Shown here in pieces: positions 20,762 to 35,400 of a DNA stretch of 64,000 nt; the first letter of the stretch is position 1; every line of letters starts with the position of its first letter. This DNA comes from Metridium senile (lineage: Eukaryota; Cnidaria; Anthozoa; Actiniaria; Metridiidae). Location of the stretch: the NCBI GenBank assembly GCA_949775045.1, contig OX459107.1:12763464-12827463 (forward strand). The letters are read 5' to 3'. The notes below the pieces were generated by a model, which had not been told where the DNA came from, did not search any database, and saw only the letters and a list, made by a program, of their open reading frames with translations. The translations under genes were made by a program, and so were the position numbers.

Positions 20762-23467
20762 TGGCCTAGTAGTAAGCGAGAAAGTTTGTTTTATCCCTTC
20801 AGCGTGTTTACTGGCGTAAAATAGTACGGTCTACTGCTACTACGAGCAGTTTGTAGATGTTTTGTCAAATGCTAGCAGTCACTGTCGCATGTGGCTGATC
20901 AGCGGGATATTACTCTACTGTAGCACCGAGCAGGCGTGACCCTTTTATCCACTCACATGTCACAAAACCAACCAATAGCATGCTAGAAACATATGATCAC
21001 CCTACCCGGGGTCGGGTCATTTTGACATCACTCAGAAAGTCATTTATCTAAAATCTGTTGACATAAGAATTTCTGCCATTATTTTTATAGCTGGAATCTT
21101 ATTTTGACTGTATGTTATTAAATCGCTTTAAAGTCGCTTTTACTTTCAATCGAGCTTGTTTGAGTTAGTTTTTCTTTCACCACCCTCCCTCACTCAGGAA
21201 TATTTGGTCTTCGCACAGTAAATCGAGTTTGACAGCTCCAGTTCTTGTGCATTTGAATGGTTTATGATGTCAGTTTGTAGACTAATGGACGCCTTGCCTT
21301 CCAATATTGATTGTTCTTGCACCAATCATGTAACGGAGTTTTCAATAGCGTCTGTTATGGTAATCACCTACATACATAAAGCTCTCAATCCTACGGATCA
21401 GATTACACTGTGCAAAGGTCTGTGAAATTGAAAATATTCAGCTTTACAATTTGACAAGTAACGACTCGGTCAAAACTAATGTTGTTTTTACTAGATTCTC
21501 TCTGTTTAACGTATGATTTTAGTAATAGGCATAATGAGCTACTATTGTTTCTGTGTTATTGTTCTTTTAGCGCGGAAATTGCGCGAAAAACACACCATAG
21601 TACAAAAATAACTGGGAGTGCGATTGTGTTGACAACTGCAATTGATAGCAGTGCTTTTGTACCGATGATAGATTGATCCAAAGCGATAAACGTTTCTTTT
21701 TGATCTGTTCTTGTTTCTTTCTGTTATCGACAACATCAAACCAGTCACTTAATACAATACAAAACAGAGAGCATGATCTAAGTCTGGATCTATGCGTACA
21801 TTATAAACGATTCTTGGCATATCTTTCTTCTATAGTTCGGTAACTTGACCTCGGTTTCTGGCTAGCAGATGGCCTTTGGATAGAGTCACTGATGGCCATA
21901 TGGACCCATTCAACACGTGGAGTAACCAAAGTAGCTGACTTTGGAAAACTACACAGTGACAAATCATGCATTAAACCATAAAATTACCCAATCAATAATA
22001 TTCAATCAACCTTGCAGCTTAAACCTATCACCACATGTTGTTAAAAATAATTTGAGTTTTCGTGCAGTAAAGAGGAAATGTTACTTAAAAGCCACACAAT
22101 AGCAACTTGTAAATATTGTGTCGTAATGGGATCACTGAATTTTGGCGGCAAAATTTCTGTGTTATTTTATCCCAGCCCCCCACAGTCATTTCTTATCAGG
22201 TCATTACAGCTAGATTAACGCCACAGTATTGTAAAAAGAACGATTATTTCACCTCTAATTACTAGCAATGATAGCTATGATTTCAAACCACTAAATACTT
22301 CGGTAAAAGTCCAGTTTAATGCCCAATTTTTCGCACGCTAATTTAATGATTTAGCAAATTAACTCAATTTACATAACCACGTGCGTTTGATCAGATATTT
22401 ATTATTGTTGTGGTGTGTTCAGGTGTTACGTGAACGTCGAATCTTTATAGACCATTCTTCGCTGTGATAGAAGATTTGATCATTGCTTAATTTCATCAAT
22501 TGTAACTAAATCACTTGACTTTTTCGTAGAGGGAGATATAACCACCCTGTCATTTTGTGCTTTTATAGTCTCTTTCATTATTGGATAAGGGTGATCAGGG
22601 TAATTTCCCTAGATTCGCTTTAGATGCTGACTCAAAACTGACTCAAAACTGAAAGATTCTTTATTTTGGTTGTTCGTTGTTTATGATTGGCCTTGTTTAG
22701 AATGAGAGTGCATGTAGGAGAGAGAATTTTTTTAAATATTTTTTTTTTTTCATTTCTTTATTCCTTGCAAAATACACTTCATCGACGTTGGTACGATCCG
22801 AAATTTTGTCCTTCTATGTCCCATTATTTTGAATTTTTATTATGCTGAAAATACTTAACAAATCCATACACGATTTCTTCTTTTTATTCAAATAGTTTTA
22901 GCATCTGCTACATCAAAATTCCAAGCTAAAAGTCATCTAAGACGTCTTCTAAGATTAAAGTACCTCTTCCTGGCATCCAGATAACCTTGAACACCCACGC
23001 TGTGGACTATGGTATTGACCAGAAAACAGCCGAACAACAATATGAATGATAACGGTGATGATGATGATATTCAATCATAAATTTATAACCACATTCGAGT
23101 AACCATATCACTATGATTATGAGAATCATCATATCAAAAGAATGTTGTGAGCTGTGAGATAGCTGTAGTGTTTTCGTTATAGTGTTGCTGATGTTTTAGA
23201 CCCTCGTTGTTGATGACACTTCTGTGTGGGCTACCTGTGGCGATGTTTATTGCATGTCGGTTTGTGGTTTGATATATTGGGCTTCCTATGGTAAGAATGA
23301 CAGTTTTGTCATTGTGGTAGACATTGTGGTAGGAATTTTGCGGTTGGTTTCCGTTCTGTTGTTAGTTTAAAGTGCTATTTGGGCTTATGTTGTGTTTTTG
23401 ACGAAGAAATCTTTGCTGGCATCCCTTTATCCAGTGGCAGTGAGCCCCTGAACTCGAAAAAAATGAA
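20762..23467. other. Nanos 5' flank and intergenic DNA
   Basis: No gene seen. The first 250 bp are the presumed nanos promoter. The short ORFs around 21479-21748 overlap on both strands and carry no recognisable domain. Confidence 0.5.
20941..20950 (-). promoter_or_regulatory. TATA-like box upstream of nanos
   Basis: The minus strand reads GGATAAAAGG about 200 bp upstream of the chosen ATG. An inverted CCAAT (CTATTGGTTGG) lies about 25 bp further upstream. Spacing suits a short 5' UTR, but this is motif evidence only. Confidence 0.3.
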
Positions 23468-23995
23468 TACCTTATTCCACTTAATTTTCGCGACACCAAA
23501 ATTTCGCGATTTTTGGATAGCGATATTTCGTGACACTTAATTTTCGCGATTTCGCTATTTTCGTTAAAACTAAGTCATTTTATTTTCGCGATTCTGCCGT
23601 GTAAGCATGTCAAATGTTCTTTGGCTGTGAAATGAAATAGGTCGAATCAAGACAAACAAGTCCAAATGATATGTGGTTTAATCATCAAAACTGTAAACAC
23701 AAAAGCCCGGCCATCGGCTCTTCGCAATAAATATTGTTTGAAAAAATGTGTATGGGGTAAATTTAGTTCCACAAAAAACTGTAAAAATACAGAGAGCTAA
23801 ATAGACTAAATAGACAAAGATGTATTCATAAAGCTTATTAAACGGTAAATATTTCACCAAAAGGCTTTATGTATTCTCACTTAATTTTCGCGCTTTTAAA
23901 TTTTCGCGACAATTTATTTTCGCGTCACTTAATTTTCGCAATTATTTTTAAATTCGCGGAAATTTAAGTGACGCCAAAATTAAGTGGAATAAGGT
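23468..23995. mobile_element. MITE with TTTTCGCG-rich arms
   Basis: Terminal inverted repeats TACCTTATTCCACTTAATTT and its complement bound 528 bp. The subterminal regions repeat AATTTTCGCGA several times on both sides. There is no transposase, so the element is non-autonomous. Confidence 0.85.
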
Positions 23996-24261
23996 AATTC
24001 ATATTTTTCGAGTTCATAATAAAATGCAAATTGTTGAAAAAAAGCCGGATATTGATATCATGTAAGTAGCCCTGTAATCATATAATAACTGACTCACCCC
24101 AGCAGAAGTCTAAACATAAAAAAGAGCTTTAGAGAGCCTGAAGGCGAACAACAATTTATCCGTTCTGTCCGGCCAACACATTTCAGAAATCTTTCTATAT
24201 TAAATATTTATTAATATCTGAATTTCCGACAGGGATTTTTTTTGAAATTTCACCAGATCGC
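23996..24261. other. Non-coding
   Basis: Nothing recognised. Confidence 0.4.
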
Positions 24262-24672
24262 CACCATCATCATCATCATCTTTGTCGACATCATGATCAT
24301 GCTACAGTCATTATCCGTATCCTGATCATTATCATTTTGATATCATCATCATCATCGTAATCTTTATTGTCATCATCATCATAATCATCATCATTGTTAT
24401 CAGTCATCACTATCACCATCATTTTTATCGTCATCATCATTATTATATCATCATCGTAATCATTATTGTCATCATCATCATTATCATCGTCATTATCATT
24501 GTTATATCATCATTATCACCATTATTTTTATCGTCATCATCATTATTATATCATCATCGTAATCATTATTGTCATCATCATCATTATCATCGTCATTATC
24601 ATTATTATATCATCATTATCATTATGATTAGTATTATCATCATCATTTCATCATTGTTAATCATTATCTTTA
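24262..24672. repeat. Imperfect ATC microsatellite with higher-order units
   Basis: CATCATCATTATCATCGTC-like words. A roughly 100-bp block (from TTTTTATCGTCATCATCATT) is repeated in tandem within it. Confidence 0.85.
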
Positions 24673-24964
24673 TCACGAGCATCACTATTGTCGATTTCTG
24701 AACAATTTCCGTTATCATAATTCATATTGGCAGTCATCATAGACCACTTTCATAAATACCATAATATATACCGGAAACTGAATGATATTTTAATATTTTA
24801 GAACTGTCATATGAAAGAACTACCTGAAATAGGCATGTTTGGAAGGTTTTGATGCTCTGGCTAAAATACCAAAGAAGTTATGCTCAATGAAAAATGTAGA
24901 GATTTGTATGTAATTTTCTGCTGGGGCCTTTGATGCCTCGTTTTGGTGTTTTTCTGATTTTTCA

Positions 24965-25052
24965 AACTCTTATAATAATTATAATAATAATAATAATTTT
25001 TATTTATAAAGCGCAAATACAAATTATCTGTTCTAAGCGCTATATACATTGA
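24965..25052 (-). mobile_element. LINE 3' tail remnant
   Basis: On the minus strand it reads AGCGCTTTATAAATAAAAATT followed by an ATT array, the usual end of CR1/L2-like LINE copies. No ORF2 sequence remains. Confidence 0.4.
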
Positions 25053-26227
25053 TTATTACAAACAACAATTATAGCTTCCGTTGCAAATTTAATAGTTTTT
25101 TTCTCAAAAGTTCACAAGTTTTTTTGTTTTGACATTTTTTATGACACAAGTTATTGTTATGGTGAATGTATATGATGTGATAGCTTTCAATTTTAAAAAT
25201 AATGATTACTAGTGGCGGTCATTTATGAAAGTCGTCTATCGCATTATATATTGAGACCACATTTTCTTTAGAGTATGTGCGCTATAAGGGAACATCAAAC
25301 CGCTTGGCAAACCGCTTGGCAGACATAGCCTGTGTAGTGACTCTCTAGGTGGAGGGGGGAAGGGGGCCAAGGCAGCTGTCATCTGTTGATAGGGCGGTCT
25401 GTCGATTCACTCTTTCCTCCCCAAATAATTATATAATCATGCAGACCAATTGCGTGACTATCACGTCTACACGAAGTACACGGTCACACAACATTGTATC
25501 TTCATGTCGAAACTCTATTAAAACTAAAGTACGATTTTTATCGACATCACTGTCTTGTTAAAAAAAACTCTCAAATCGAAGCTTTCGGTAATCAGAGTCA
25601 CGCATTCAGAGTATACCACCACCTCCTCAAATAACTATAATGGTTCATACCTAAATAAAGTTGAATCGATTTAAAACATCAGAGGCATTTACGATGTAAA
25701 TGAATACAAAGATATTATTTGACAGGTCATCGTAGACGACCTCACGTACACAGTTTTACTAATAAAACCTTGAATATTCATTCTCATCATATCTGGGCCC
25801 CAGACTTGACCCCCCTCTGGGACAACATTCCAGTCATTATATTCTATTTTAGAGTTTAAAATGGGTTTCTTGGCGATAACAAGCACCATTTGACCTCTCT
25901 TTCGTTATTTGGTTGACTGTTCTTTAAACACGAAACTTGACCGGAAAGGAACTGTAACTTATTTCCACTTTATCGGCTGTATATCAAATATCATTATCAA
26001 AATATTATCGAGGATCAGCAGGGACATTTTAAGTCTTTAAATTTTAATTAATTTAGTTAGTTTTTTAGAATCACTAATATAACAATAATAAAATTTATAT
26101 TAGCCTTTGCCTTCGTTATATATGCTAGACAGGTGGACCAGGGCTCTATTTTTGAAGGCATGAACGAAAACTTCCGCATTAAAAATCACGTGATCAGACT
26201 GTGTCAGTCGAGCTCGAGTCTCTTACG
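25053..26227. other. SHTN1 5' flank
   Basis: No gene. Includes the presumed SHTN1 promoter and 5' UTR at its right end. Confidence 0.5.
26168..26200 (+). promoter_or_regulatory. Candidate SHTN1 core promoter elements
   Basis: A palindromic E-box TCACGTGA (26186-26193) lies 15 bp after an ETS-like ACTTCCGC, about 35-60 bp upstream of the start codon. No TATA box is obvious. This is motif evidence only. Confidence 0.3.
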
Positions 26228-27992
26228 ATGGCGGATTGTACACATCCTGAACTCGAACTAGAACAAAATGCAAACAAATCTAGCGGCCATATAGAAGACG
26301 AGAATTACAATAACCTAAAGGCCTTGGCTAAGACTGGTACAGTAGAACTGTGCTTTTGCAGTGTATTTGTGTATAGTTATTTGTACAAATTTGCATAACT
26401 ATGGACGTCAGTCAGCTTGCTTCGTTACTTTCACCAAGTTCCGTGTCCAAGGTTTCTTGTTTTTAATTTGTCTTTTCCGTTACTTCTACAGCTGTGATTG
26501 AGTTCGATGATCTCAAGTTAAAATGCAGGGAATATTTTGACAAGGTATGATGAGCAAAAGATAAGATTTGTGTTGTTAAAAGACTTAAAATATTCATTTC
26601 CTATCGCTGTTGAAATCGTGTACGGTAAACTTGTTGTGGACATATTTATTTGTGTCTACAGTACAAAACAGAGCACGAACATTATCTGAAAGCTAAGGCA
26701 GACCTGGATCATCTGAAAAATAGTAAGTTGATTCTAAATTTTAATTTTTAAATGAAATTTGACCTAGAATTAATTTGATTTCAAAACATAATTTGTCATA
26801 ATGAACTTGTCTAGTTTTATTAAACTCGGAATCGAAAGTATTCATTTCTAATTTTATCAAAATGGCACTTATTTTCAAGAATGTTTTTTTCTGTAATATT
26901 CATGTTTGGGTTTTATTCCTAAACCCCAACTGTGACACTTTTTTTAGCTAATCTTTATACACAAATCTCTGAATTTAATAACTTAATTAACATTTTCTTT
27001 GAAAATATTACACTTGACTTTTTCTAGCTTATATAAGTTAACTTAAAAGTGACGATAATTTGTGAAAATAATTCGATTTGGTATTATTTCCTTTTTTTCC
27101 CGTGAGTTTGAACTGTCTGTCAAAATTTCTGTCAGAATATTTATTTCAAATTTCATTTTTCGTCTGTTTAAACTAATTGGCATGTTGTTTCTAAAACTGT
27201 TTTTGAAATATTTCATTTCATGTCTATTTGCGTAATTTCCTTTCACTACCAAAGATAAATGTTCTCATTTGTTATTTTTTCAAACATTCCATCCTGCTTC
27301 ATTTTTTTTTTGTACGTCTAGCAACAATTTTAAAAATGTTCTCACACTCTCATTTTCCTCACTTTCTATCCTCACCTTTTTCCTTACCAATTTATTTTTT
27401 TTCTGTCCCAAAATGATTGTTTTTTCTGTCCCAAAATGATTGTATGTATTGTACCCATCTGAGTGTTGTAGCTATGCTGACAACTAAAGTAGTTTCCTTT
27501 AAGATAATGAAACATGCCCTGCTGATAAATATGACAAGGAAACGAAACAAAACAAATTTGAAAATAGACCAAAAACATATTCATATTATGTCTGTTTGAC
27601 CTAATTTATTCAAAACCAATCACCTATTATGCATGCAATTGCATTGGAAACGTAGTAATCCAAACCTTCCACATTTCATGATAAAAAACAATATGCTTTA
27701 CTAATCACACATCCATGATGAGCAACCTATATAAATTTATTAATTTTAAGAACAATTCTCATCGCTATTAATAGATGCCTCCTCAAGCTTGAAAAGCCTC
27801 AGAATTGCTATCAAGAAGAAAAAACATTTTTATTTAGCTCCTAAATTATATTTAACATTTATAAATGATATCTATAAACATAGTTTTTCATTTTTTTCTC
27901 GGTCCTTTATTTATCATTTTTTCATAGTTTTCATTTTATATACACTTTATATCATGTAAAAATAATTTTAATTTTGCTTTTTTAAGAAATAA

Positions 27993-28025
<33 letters not shown>

Positions 28026-29305
28026 ATTTGACTTAAAGAACAATTACATTATTCATTGATAAGATAAGAGTCAAATTTCTTTTTTGAATCCTTTTTTTTT
28101 AATTGCAAAAAATCATTTTAAAGTGGCTCAGAGACTTGAACTTTATAATGAAAATTATTGTCTGACAGGCTAGCAAATATCTAGTCTTGTCATCTTGGCA
28201 CATTTTGGATTTATCCATTGTCACTGAGACTTGAACTTTATAATGAAAAATACCTTGGAAGATTACCAGTTTTATATGCAAAAAAAAAGCAGTTTTATAA
28301 ATTTTTACATCAAAATATTTCCCCTGAAGTAATGTGAAGAAGCTCTCATTAGAAAGGTCAATCAACAATGCTTTGGGGGAGGTGGGGGGAATAGGGAGGG
28401 GGGAGGGAATAGGGGGGGGGGGGGGGGGAAGAAGGAGATTGCTAAAGAAAATTTCATTATACCATTTAATCCACAAATATAATATAATATAATAATAATC
28501 ATAATTTATTTCTTAAGTGCATTCCATAATATCTCAAATATCAATGACAGAAGAAAAATAAGATTTTAAGACATTGTTCATCAAGAATGTTCAAATAAAT
28601 AAGTATTTAGCTTCTTTTTAAAAACGTCCACAGATGGTGCTTTTCTTGTCTATGTGCATAGATTGTAATAATCCATTATTATGTTGTAAGTTATTTGCAG
28701 GGGATTCCAATAATAATAACAATACTTTATGGGATTCATTGTACTTTCCTTGTATTTAACTCACAAGTGACATAGTTTTGTACCACAATGTTTTGTTAAT
28801 GTTAATCTTTATCAGCTGATAGAGTAGACAGATTCAATTTGATAATGCTATAAAATAAAATGTATTTTTTTCACCAATAGTTTCAAGTGACGCATTAAGT
28901 GAATATGACAACCTTCACAGAAAGTTTCATGTTGAGCGGGAATGTAGAGACAAAGCAGTGGAGATTGCAGCAAAGGTATTGTGAACTTTTTACAGCAACA
29001 AACAAACAACCAGCCAGATGAATGGCTAGACCATAGAATGATATACAAAAAATAAACAAAGAAATAGATCTTGAAATTTTTTAAAGTTGCTGCTAGGAAG
29101 GTTCATATAAAACATTGCTTCACACCACTAGTGTCAAAAAAAAACAATCTAATTGTAACAAAAAGAAATAGATAGTCAAGCAGACAGATAGACAGCAAAG
29201 CAAGCAATCAAACAGATATAAAAAAGACAAAATATGCATTATGAACTTAATTCATCCTCATCCTCATCATCATCATCTTCACCACCATTGTTACCTTCAT
29301 GATTG

Positions 29306-29349
<44 letters not shown>

Positions 29350-29364
29350 TTCATCATCATCATC

Positions 29365-29423
<59 letters not shown>

Positions 29424-32400
29424 TATCAAATAATTTATTGATCTCAACATCAATTGCATAATATAGCTATGTATATTTTTCACTGATACATGTTTGAGAA
29501 ACTTTTTGATTAGAGTCTTTATGTCTGATGACAGTTAATAATTGATTTGTAGGCTGTTGGGGAAAACAAGCAACTCAAACGAAAAAGTCAAATGATAATG
29601 AGCCAGATTGGTAGCTTGAATGGAGAAGGCATAGAAATAGATATTGTAAGTATGGTGGTCTAATGACAATGATCATAATAGTAAGAATGTTACATGATGG
29701 TGGTAACGATGGTGGTCATGATGATGATGGTGGTGGTGATGATGATGGTGGAGGTGGTGGTGGTGGTGATCATGGTGATGATGATGGTGGAGGTGGTGGT
29801 GATGATGGTGGAGGTGGTGGTGGTGGTGGTGATCATGGTGATGATGATGGTGGAGGTGGTGGTGGTCATGGTGATGATGGTGGAGGTGGTGGTGGTATTG
29901 ATGGTGGTCATGGTGATGATGGTGGAGGTGGTGTTGGTATTGATGGTGGTCATGATAATGATGGTGGAAGTGGTGGTGGTAATAATGGTGGTCATGGTAA
30001 TGATGGTGAGGGTGGTGTTGGTATTGATGGTGGTCATGGTGATGATGGTGGAGGTGGTGGTATTGATAGTGGTCATGGTGATGATGGTGGAGGTGGTGTT
30101 GGTATTGATGGTGGTCATGGTAATGATGGTGGAGGTGGTGGTGGTAATAATGGTGGTCATGGTGATGATGGTGGAGGTGGTGTTGGTATTGATGGTGGTC
30201 ATGGTGATGATGGTGGAGGTGGTGTTGGTATTGATGGTGGTTATGGTAATGATGGTGAGGGTGGTATTGGTATTGATGGTGGTCATGGTAATGATGGTGA
30301 GGGTGGTATTGGTATTGATGGTGGTCATGGTAATGATGGTGAGGGTGGTGTTTGTATTGATGGTCGTCATGGTAATGATGGTGGAGGTGGTGTTGGTATT
30401 GATGGTGGTCATGGTAATGATGGTGGAGGTGGTGGTGGTGGTGGTATTGATGGTGGTCATGGTAATGATGGTGGAGGTGGAGGTGGTGTTGGTATTGATG
30501 GTGGTCATGGTGATGATGGTGGTGGTGGTGGTATTGATAGTGGTCATGGTGATGATGGTGGAGGTGGTGTTGGTATTGATGGTGGTCATGGTGATGATGG
30601 TGGAGGTGGTGGTGGTGGTGGTATTGATGGTGGTCATGGTGGAGGTGGTGGTGGTATTGATGGTGGTCATGGTGGTCATGGTAATGATGGTGAGGGTGGT
30701 GTTGGTATTGATGGTGGTCATGGTGATGATGGTAAGGGTGGTGTTGGTATTGATGGTGATCATGGTGGAGGTGGTGTTGGTATTGATGGTGGTCATGGTA
30801 ATGATGGTGAGGGTGGTGTTGGTATTGATGGTGGTCATGGTGATGATGGTGGAGGTGGTGGTGGTATTGATGGTGGTCATGATAATAGCTATATTATTGT
30901 TGTGGTGATGATCATAATGATAATACAATTGTTAATAATCTATACTAGTCACACATACTGGTATACAGTCACATACCTGTATACTTATTGCTATAACTGT
31001 TGCTATGGTAACTAGTAGTGACTGATTTTGTATGATTATCAGAGTCTTGACAATGGTTCATCAGAAGCAGACAGCACTGTTATACAATTACAAGATGAGA
31101 TCAAAGGTACACACTCATGTTGTTGGTTTTTAAGACAAAAATTAATAATTTGTGTTGACGAAGTGTTGACATTCCAACTATATTAAAAGAAGCAATAGTG
31201 AACAACATGAACTTCCTTAACTATATAAATATATTACAACCATTAAATTTTTCCAAATTCAAAACAGCATTAAAAAGCTACTTCAAATCTTAATAATAAA
31301 TCCTTTTCGTATTGTGTTACCATATTTGTATTTAATGTTTGTATTGTTAGATTTAGTTATACAGGTCCCCATTTAAACCAGTCATGCTGAATTGGGAAAC
31401 ATGTTTAAATATTATTAAAAATAGAAATAGAAATAGAAATAAAACAACCATTATCATTGAAGTGCGACCCCCGGAGTTTGAGGTCTTTTAGTAAATTAGC
31501 ATTTTGTTGGCTGTCAATCAAAATACTAGCAACGATTTTGACAGAGAGATCCAAAACAGCGATCACAATGGCTGAACACAGGTGATGGAGATCTCATTCT
31601 GTGCTAGAAAAAGGTTACTCTTTCCACCATACCGTGCTGTACCATACATACCGTACCATACGAGCTGTACCGTACATACCGTACCATACCGTGCTGTACC
31701 ATACATACCGTGCCGTACAGAAGTAAAAAGTAGTAACTATATAAACAGTAGTCCTGCTAATAGTAGGGTATGCGATTTAAAATTAAGGCCTTATTTTCAC
31801 TAGGCATAAGCATAAGCACAAGCACAAGCACAAGCATAACATAGTTTCTTCTATTTTTCACTTGACATAAGCAGACATAAGCATAAGCATAAGAAAAACA
31901 AACATGTTTCGTTTTCTTGTGTTTAGCTTATACTTATGCTTATGCGTATGCCTAGTGAAAACCAGCCTTTACAAACTTGTTCCTAGTTTTTTGATTGGCA
32001 GCCGACAAAATGCTTGTTGCAAATGAGACATCAAACTTTGCAATATTGAAGGAGGGTCACATTATTTTCGGAAGCTATATAGGAGGGGTTGTTACTAATC
32101 TTATGCAGCTGTAATTATAAACTGGGCAAATATAGGGGGTTATGATACTTTTTACAAACCAAGAAGGGGAGGTTACGTAATATTTGGGAAGACAACATAA
32201 GATTCCCCCCCCCCCCCCCAAATTAATGTGATATGTCACATATGTCACATATGGCAATTATTTTTGTGCTGTGTGCTGTGAACAGTGTTAATGATATTGA
32301 CTGCATAATTATATATGTACATTATGTTGCAGAGCTCAAAGAAACAGTAGATAAACTAAAAGGAGGATTGAGAACAGCACGAGCAGAGCTGCAAATATCA

Positions 32401-35400
32401 CAAGAAGGAGTAAGCATTTGCATGAATATATTGAAGAAATAAAATACATCTTCTGGGTTTTCACACGCTTATGAAAACTGAGATGCGTTTGGGAGAATTC
32501 AAGAGCAGATCAGTCCAAAAACGAGAGAAAGTCGAATTTTAGAACCTGTTTGAGAATTCTCCCAAACATATTGAGGTTTTCATAAGCAAGTGAAAACACA
32601 AAAGATGTGTTTCCTTTCTTTTATAAAATAACAATGACACAAAACGACATTTGCATTTTATTGAAAATGACCAATAAGCGCGCGCGAAAGATTAAAATGA
32701 AAAAAGCTTACCATTGAATGAGTGTGTGCGCTTGAAAATGCAGTGAGTGTGTTTCATGCTCTCATGAAACATGGGTTGTTGACCAACCAATGAGCACGTA
32801 CTATCCCAATTATTATATAAACCATAATCATAATCTGTAAAGCACATGGCGACATATGTAAAATTCGCTATATAGGCATCACATTAAATGATTTATATAT
32901 TCATAGAATTTATAGGCTTTGCCTTTTGGATTATTAATTAATTTATTAATATCTTATTAATTACATTAAGTATTTTATGATATTTGCTGTAGTTAGTACA
33001 TTATAATTATATTATTTTTTATTGTATTAATTCATTGTACTTTGATGATTAAGTTCACCCAAGAGAAACAAGCTCATGTAGTTACAAGAAAGAAACTAGC
33101 ATCAAGTGAAAAGAAACTAAAACAGCTCAATAGAGGTGAAACTAATTGGATATCTTACTTTATTGAATAACATACAGTGTTTTATACGGAATTCGCACAC
33201 TAATAAAAATTGTATATTCACAAATGTGTCTGCATGGTGTTGATATTTCTATTTCTCACATGTGTCTATATGTTTTCAACTTTGAAATAATTTCTAGATT
33301 TAAAACATTGTATGTTATATAATAAACAGATTACAAAAGTATGACCACTTTTAATGTATTTGTATACTTCTATGCACAGACTTTATGCTGCGAAACAAGT
33401 TTTTACACACCTTATTCGGTAAAATCAGACTACCTCACATTAAATGTGTCTGTTTAAAGTACAAACTCCTGTGGACCTGTATGACCACTAAATGTGGTCA
33501 TACTTTTGCTCATTACGCTGTAATGCATAGGTGCACGGAGATATGAAATTTATCTTCTTGTTTTCAATCTCTATATATCTCACTTGTCACCATGCTCACT
33601 CGTGAGATGTCAAGTCGAACACTCGAAGATGTTTTTATTTATTATTAAATAGAGCAAATGGAAATATTGCAACTATTATTCTTGACTGTCTACTCTAGCC
33701 TTGTGTTCACCTTGGGTTTTCACATGTATGAAAGGCTTGCCAGTCAAGAGCAATAGTTATTGGTCAATATTTTGACCCTGTGTTTGGAGCTTTTTAAAAT
33801 AATAATATATCAATCCCAAGATATGCCCAAAAAACTATCAATCTTGGTATTGTTGGGAATCCCTATGAATTGTTAGTAACTAAAGCTTGTGTAATGCATG
33901 AGATGAGATTAGACAGAAGTGTTCTTCCCTCCGCTATCTATGGATTCTACGAGTTATATGTAACCTGAGAAGGAAACACCATGATGATGTAATGAGTAAT
34001 CACACCAAAAAGATCGCTAAACTTCTCAACCTAGAATTTGATGTCGATGAACACATAAACAACATCTCATCGCATGAATTATCATTCTTCCAAAAGCTTG
34101 TATTATGCCGTGGATTAAAATTTGCTCTACCACAGAGAGTTCCGCCGATTGAAATCCAAGCTAGCTTTGAAAAAGCATATTGGAGACTGGAAAAAACTCT
34201 CAACGACGAACAGAAACCATTGGCTACAACAATACTTAAATCGATAGCAGTCAATTATAGTGAATGCAAATCCCGCAAGATTCCTGAATCACTCCAGTGC
34301 GCAGTTAACCAACTCAAGCGTAACAAGGATATTGTCATAACTAAACCGGACAAAGGTTCAGGTGTCGTGATAATGGACAAAAACCAATACGTTCAACTTC
34401 TGTACAACGGCTACATATAATTATGCATTAGCCAAATGGTTAGAAGATAAGCTTAAACCTTTATCCGTCAACAATTACACCATTACGGACACCTTCAAGT
34501 TTTCCAAAGAGCTGCAAGGTCTTTGTTTCAATGACAATGATATCTTGGTCTCCTATGATGTCACGTCTCTGTTCACAAACGTGCCGCTTGATTACACGAT
34601 TGATAAACTCGTGAACAAAACGTTTTCCAATAACTGGTTTTGTACTACCTATAACCTCGACATCTCAAAAGAAGATCTCACTGAACTCCTTGAAGTGGCA
34701 ACTAAAAATCAGCTTTTCCAGTTCAATGGTGACCTATACGAGCAGAACGACGGTGTTGCTATGGGCTCCCCACTAGGGCCCCTACTAGCCAACGCATTTT
34801 TATGTCACATTGAAGAGACTTTGGAGAGAGAGAACAAGCTCCCTACCTTCTATAAAAGATATGTCGATGATACCCTGGTAGTTATGAAGAGCGCAACTGA
34901 TGCAGAGGAATTCCTATCCGTGCTAAATGAAGCTCACACTTCCATACAATTCACAATGGAACTTGCTGTTAATGGAACACTGCCTTTTTTAGGTATGCTC
35001 CTGACAAAGCAAGGGTCTCAGATAATATCCAGTGTATACAGAAAACCAACTGACAAAGGTCTGCTAGCTCACTATCAGAGTCATGTTGACAATCGATACA
35101 AGAAGTCTCTTCTTATTACGATGCTACACAACCCATAACCTCTCGACAACAACCAAGCTTTTTGACAAGGAGTGTGATAATATTAAATCTATTTTTCACA
35201 AGCTCAAGTATCCCAACCATTTAGTCGATACTACTATAAAGAACTTTGTCAAGTCAATACATGATGATCTTCAATTATCTTCTACTGACACTGATAACGA
35301 CAACACGATCAGAATTGTTCTACCATTCATCGATCAAAAGCCTGCTGACATCGTCCGACGACAACTTTCTCAACTGAACAGAAAACTAGATACAGATCTA

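Noticed and set aside
29663..31015. 450-codon glycine-rich frame and two other long frames
   Set aside because: Stop-free only because the minisatellite units are multiples of three; located in an intron of SHTN1.
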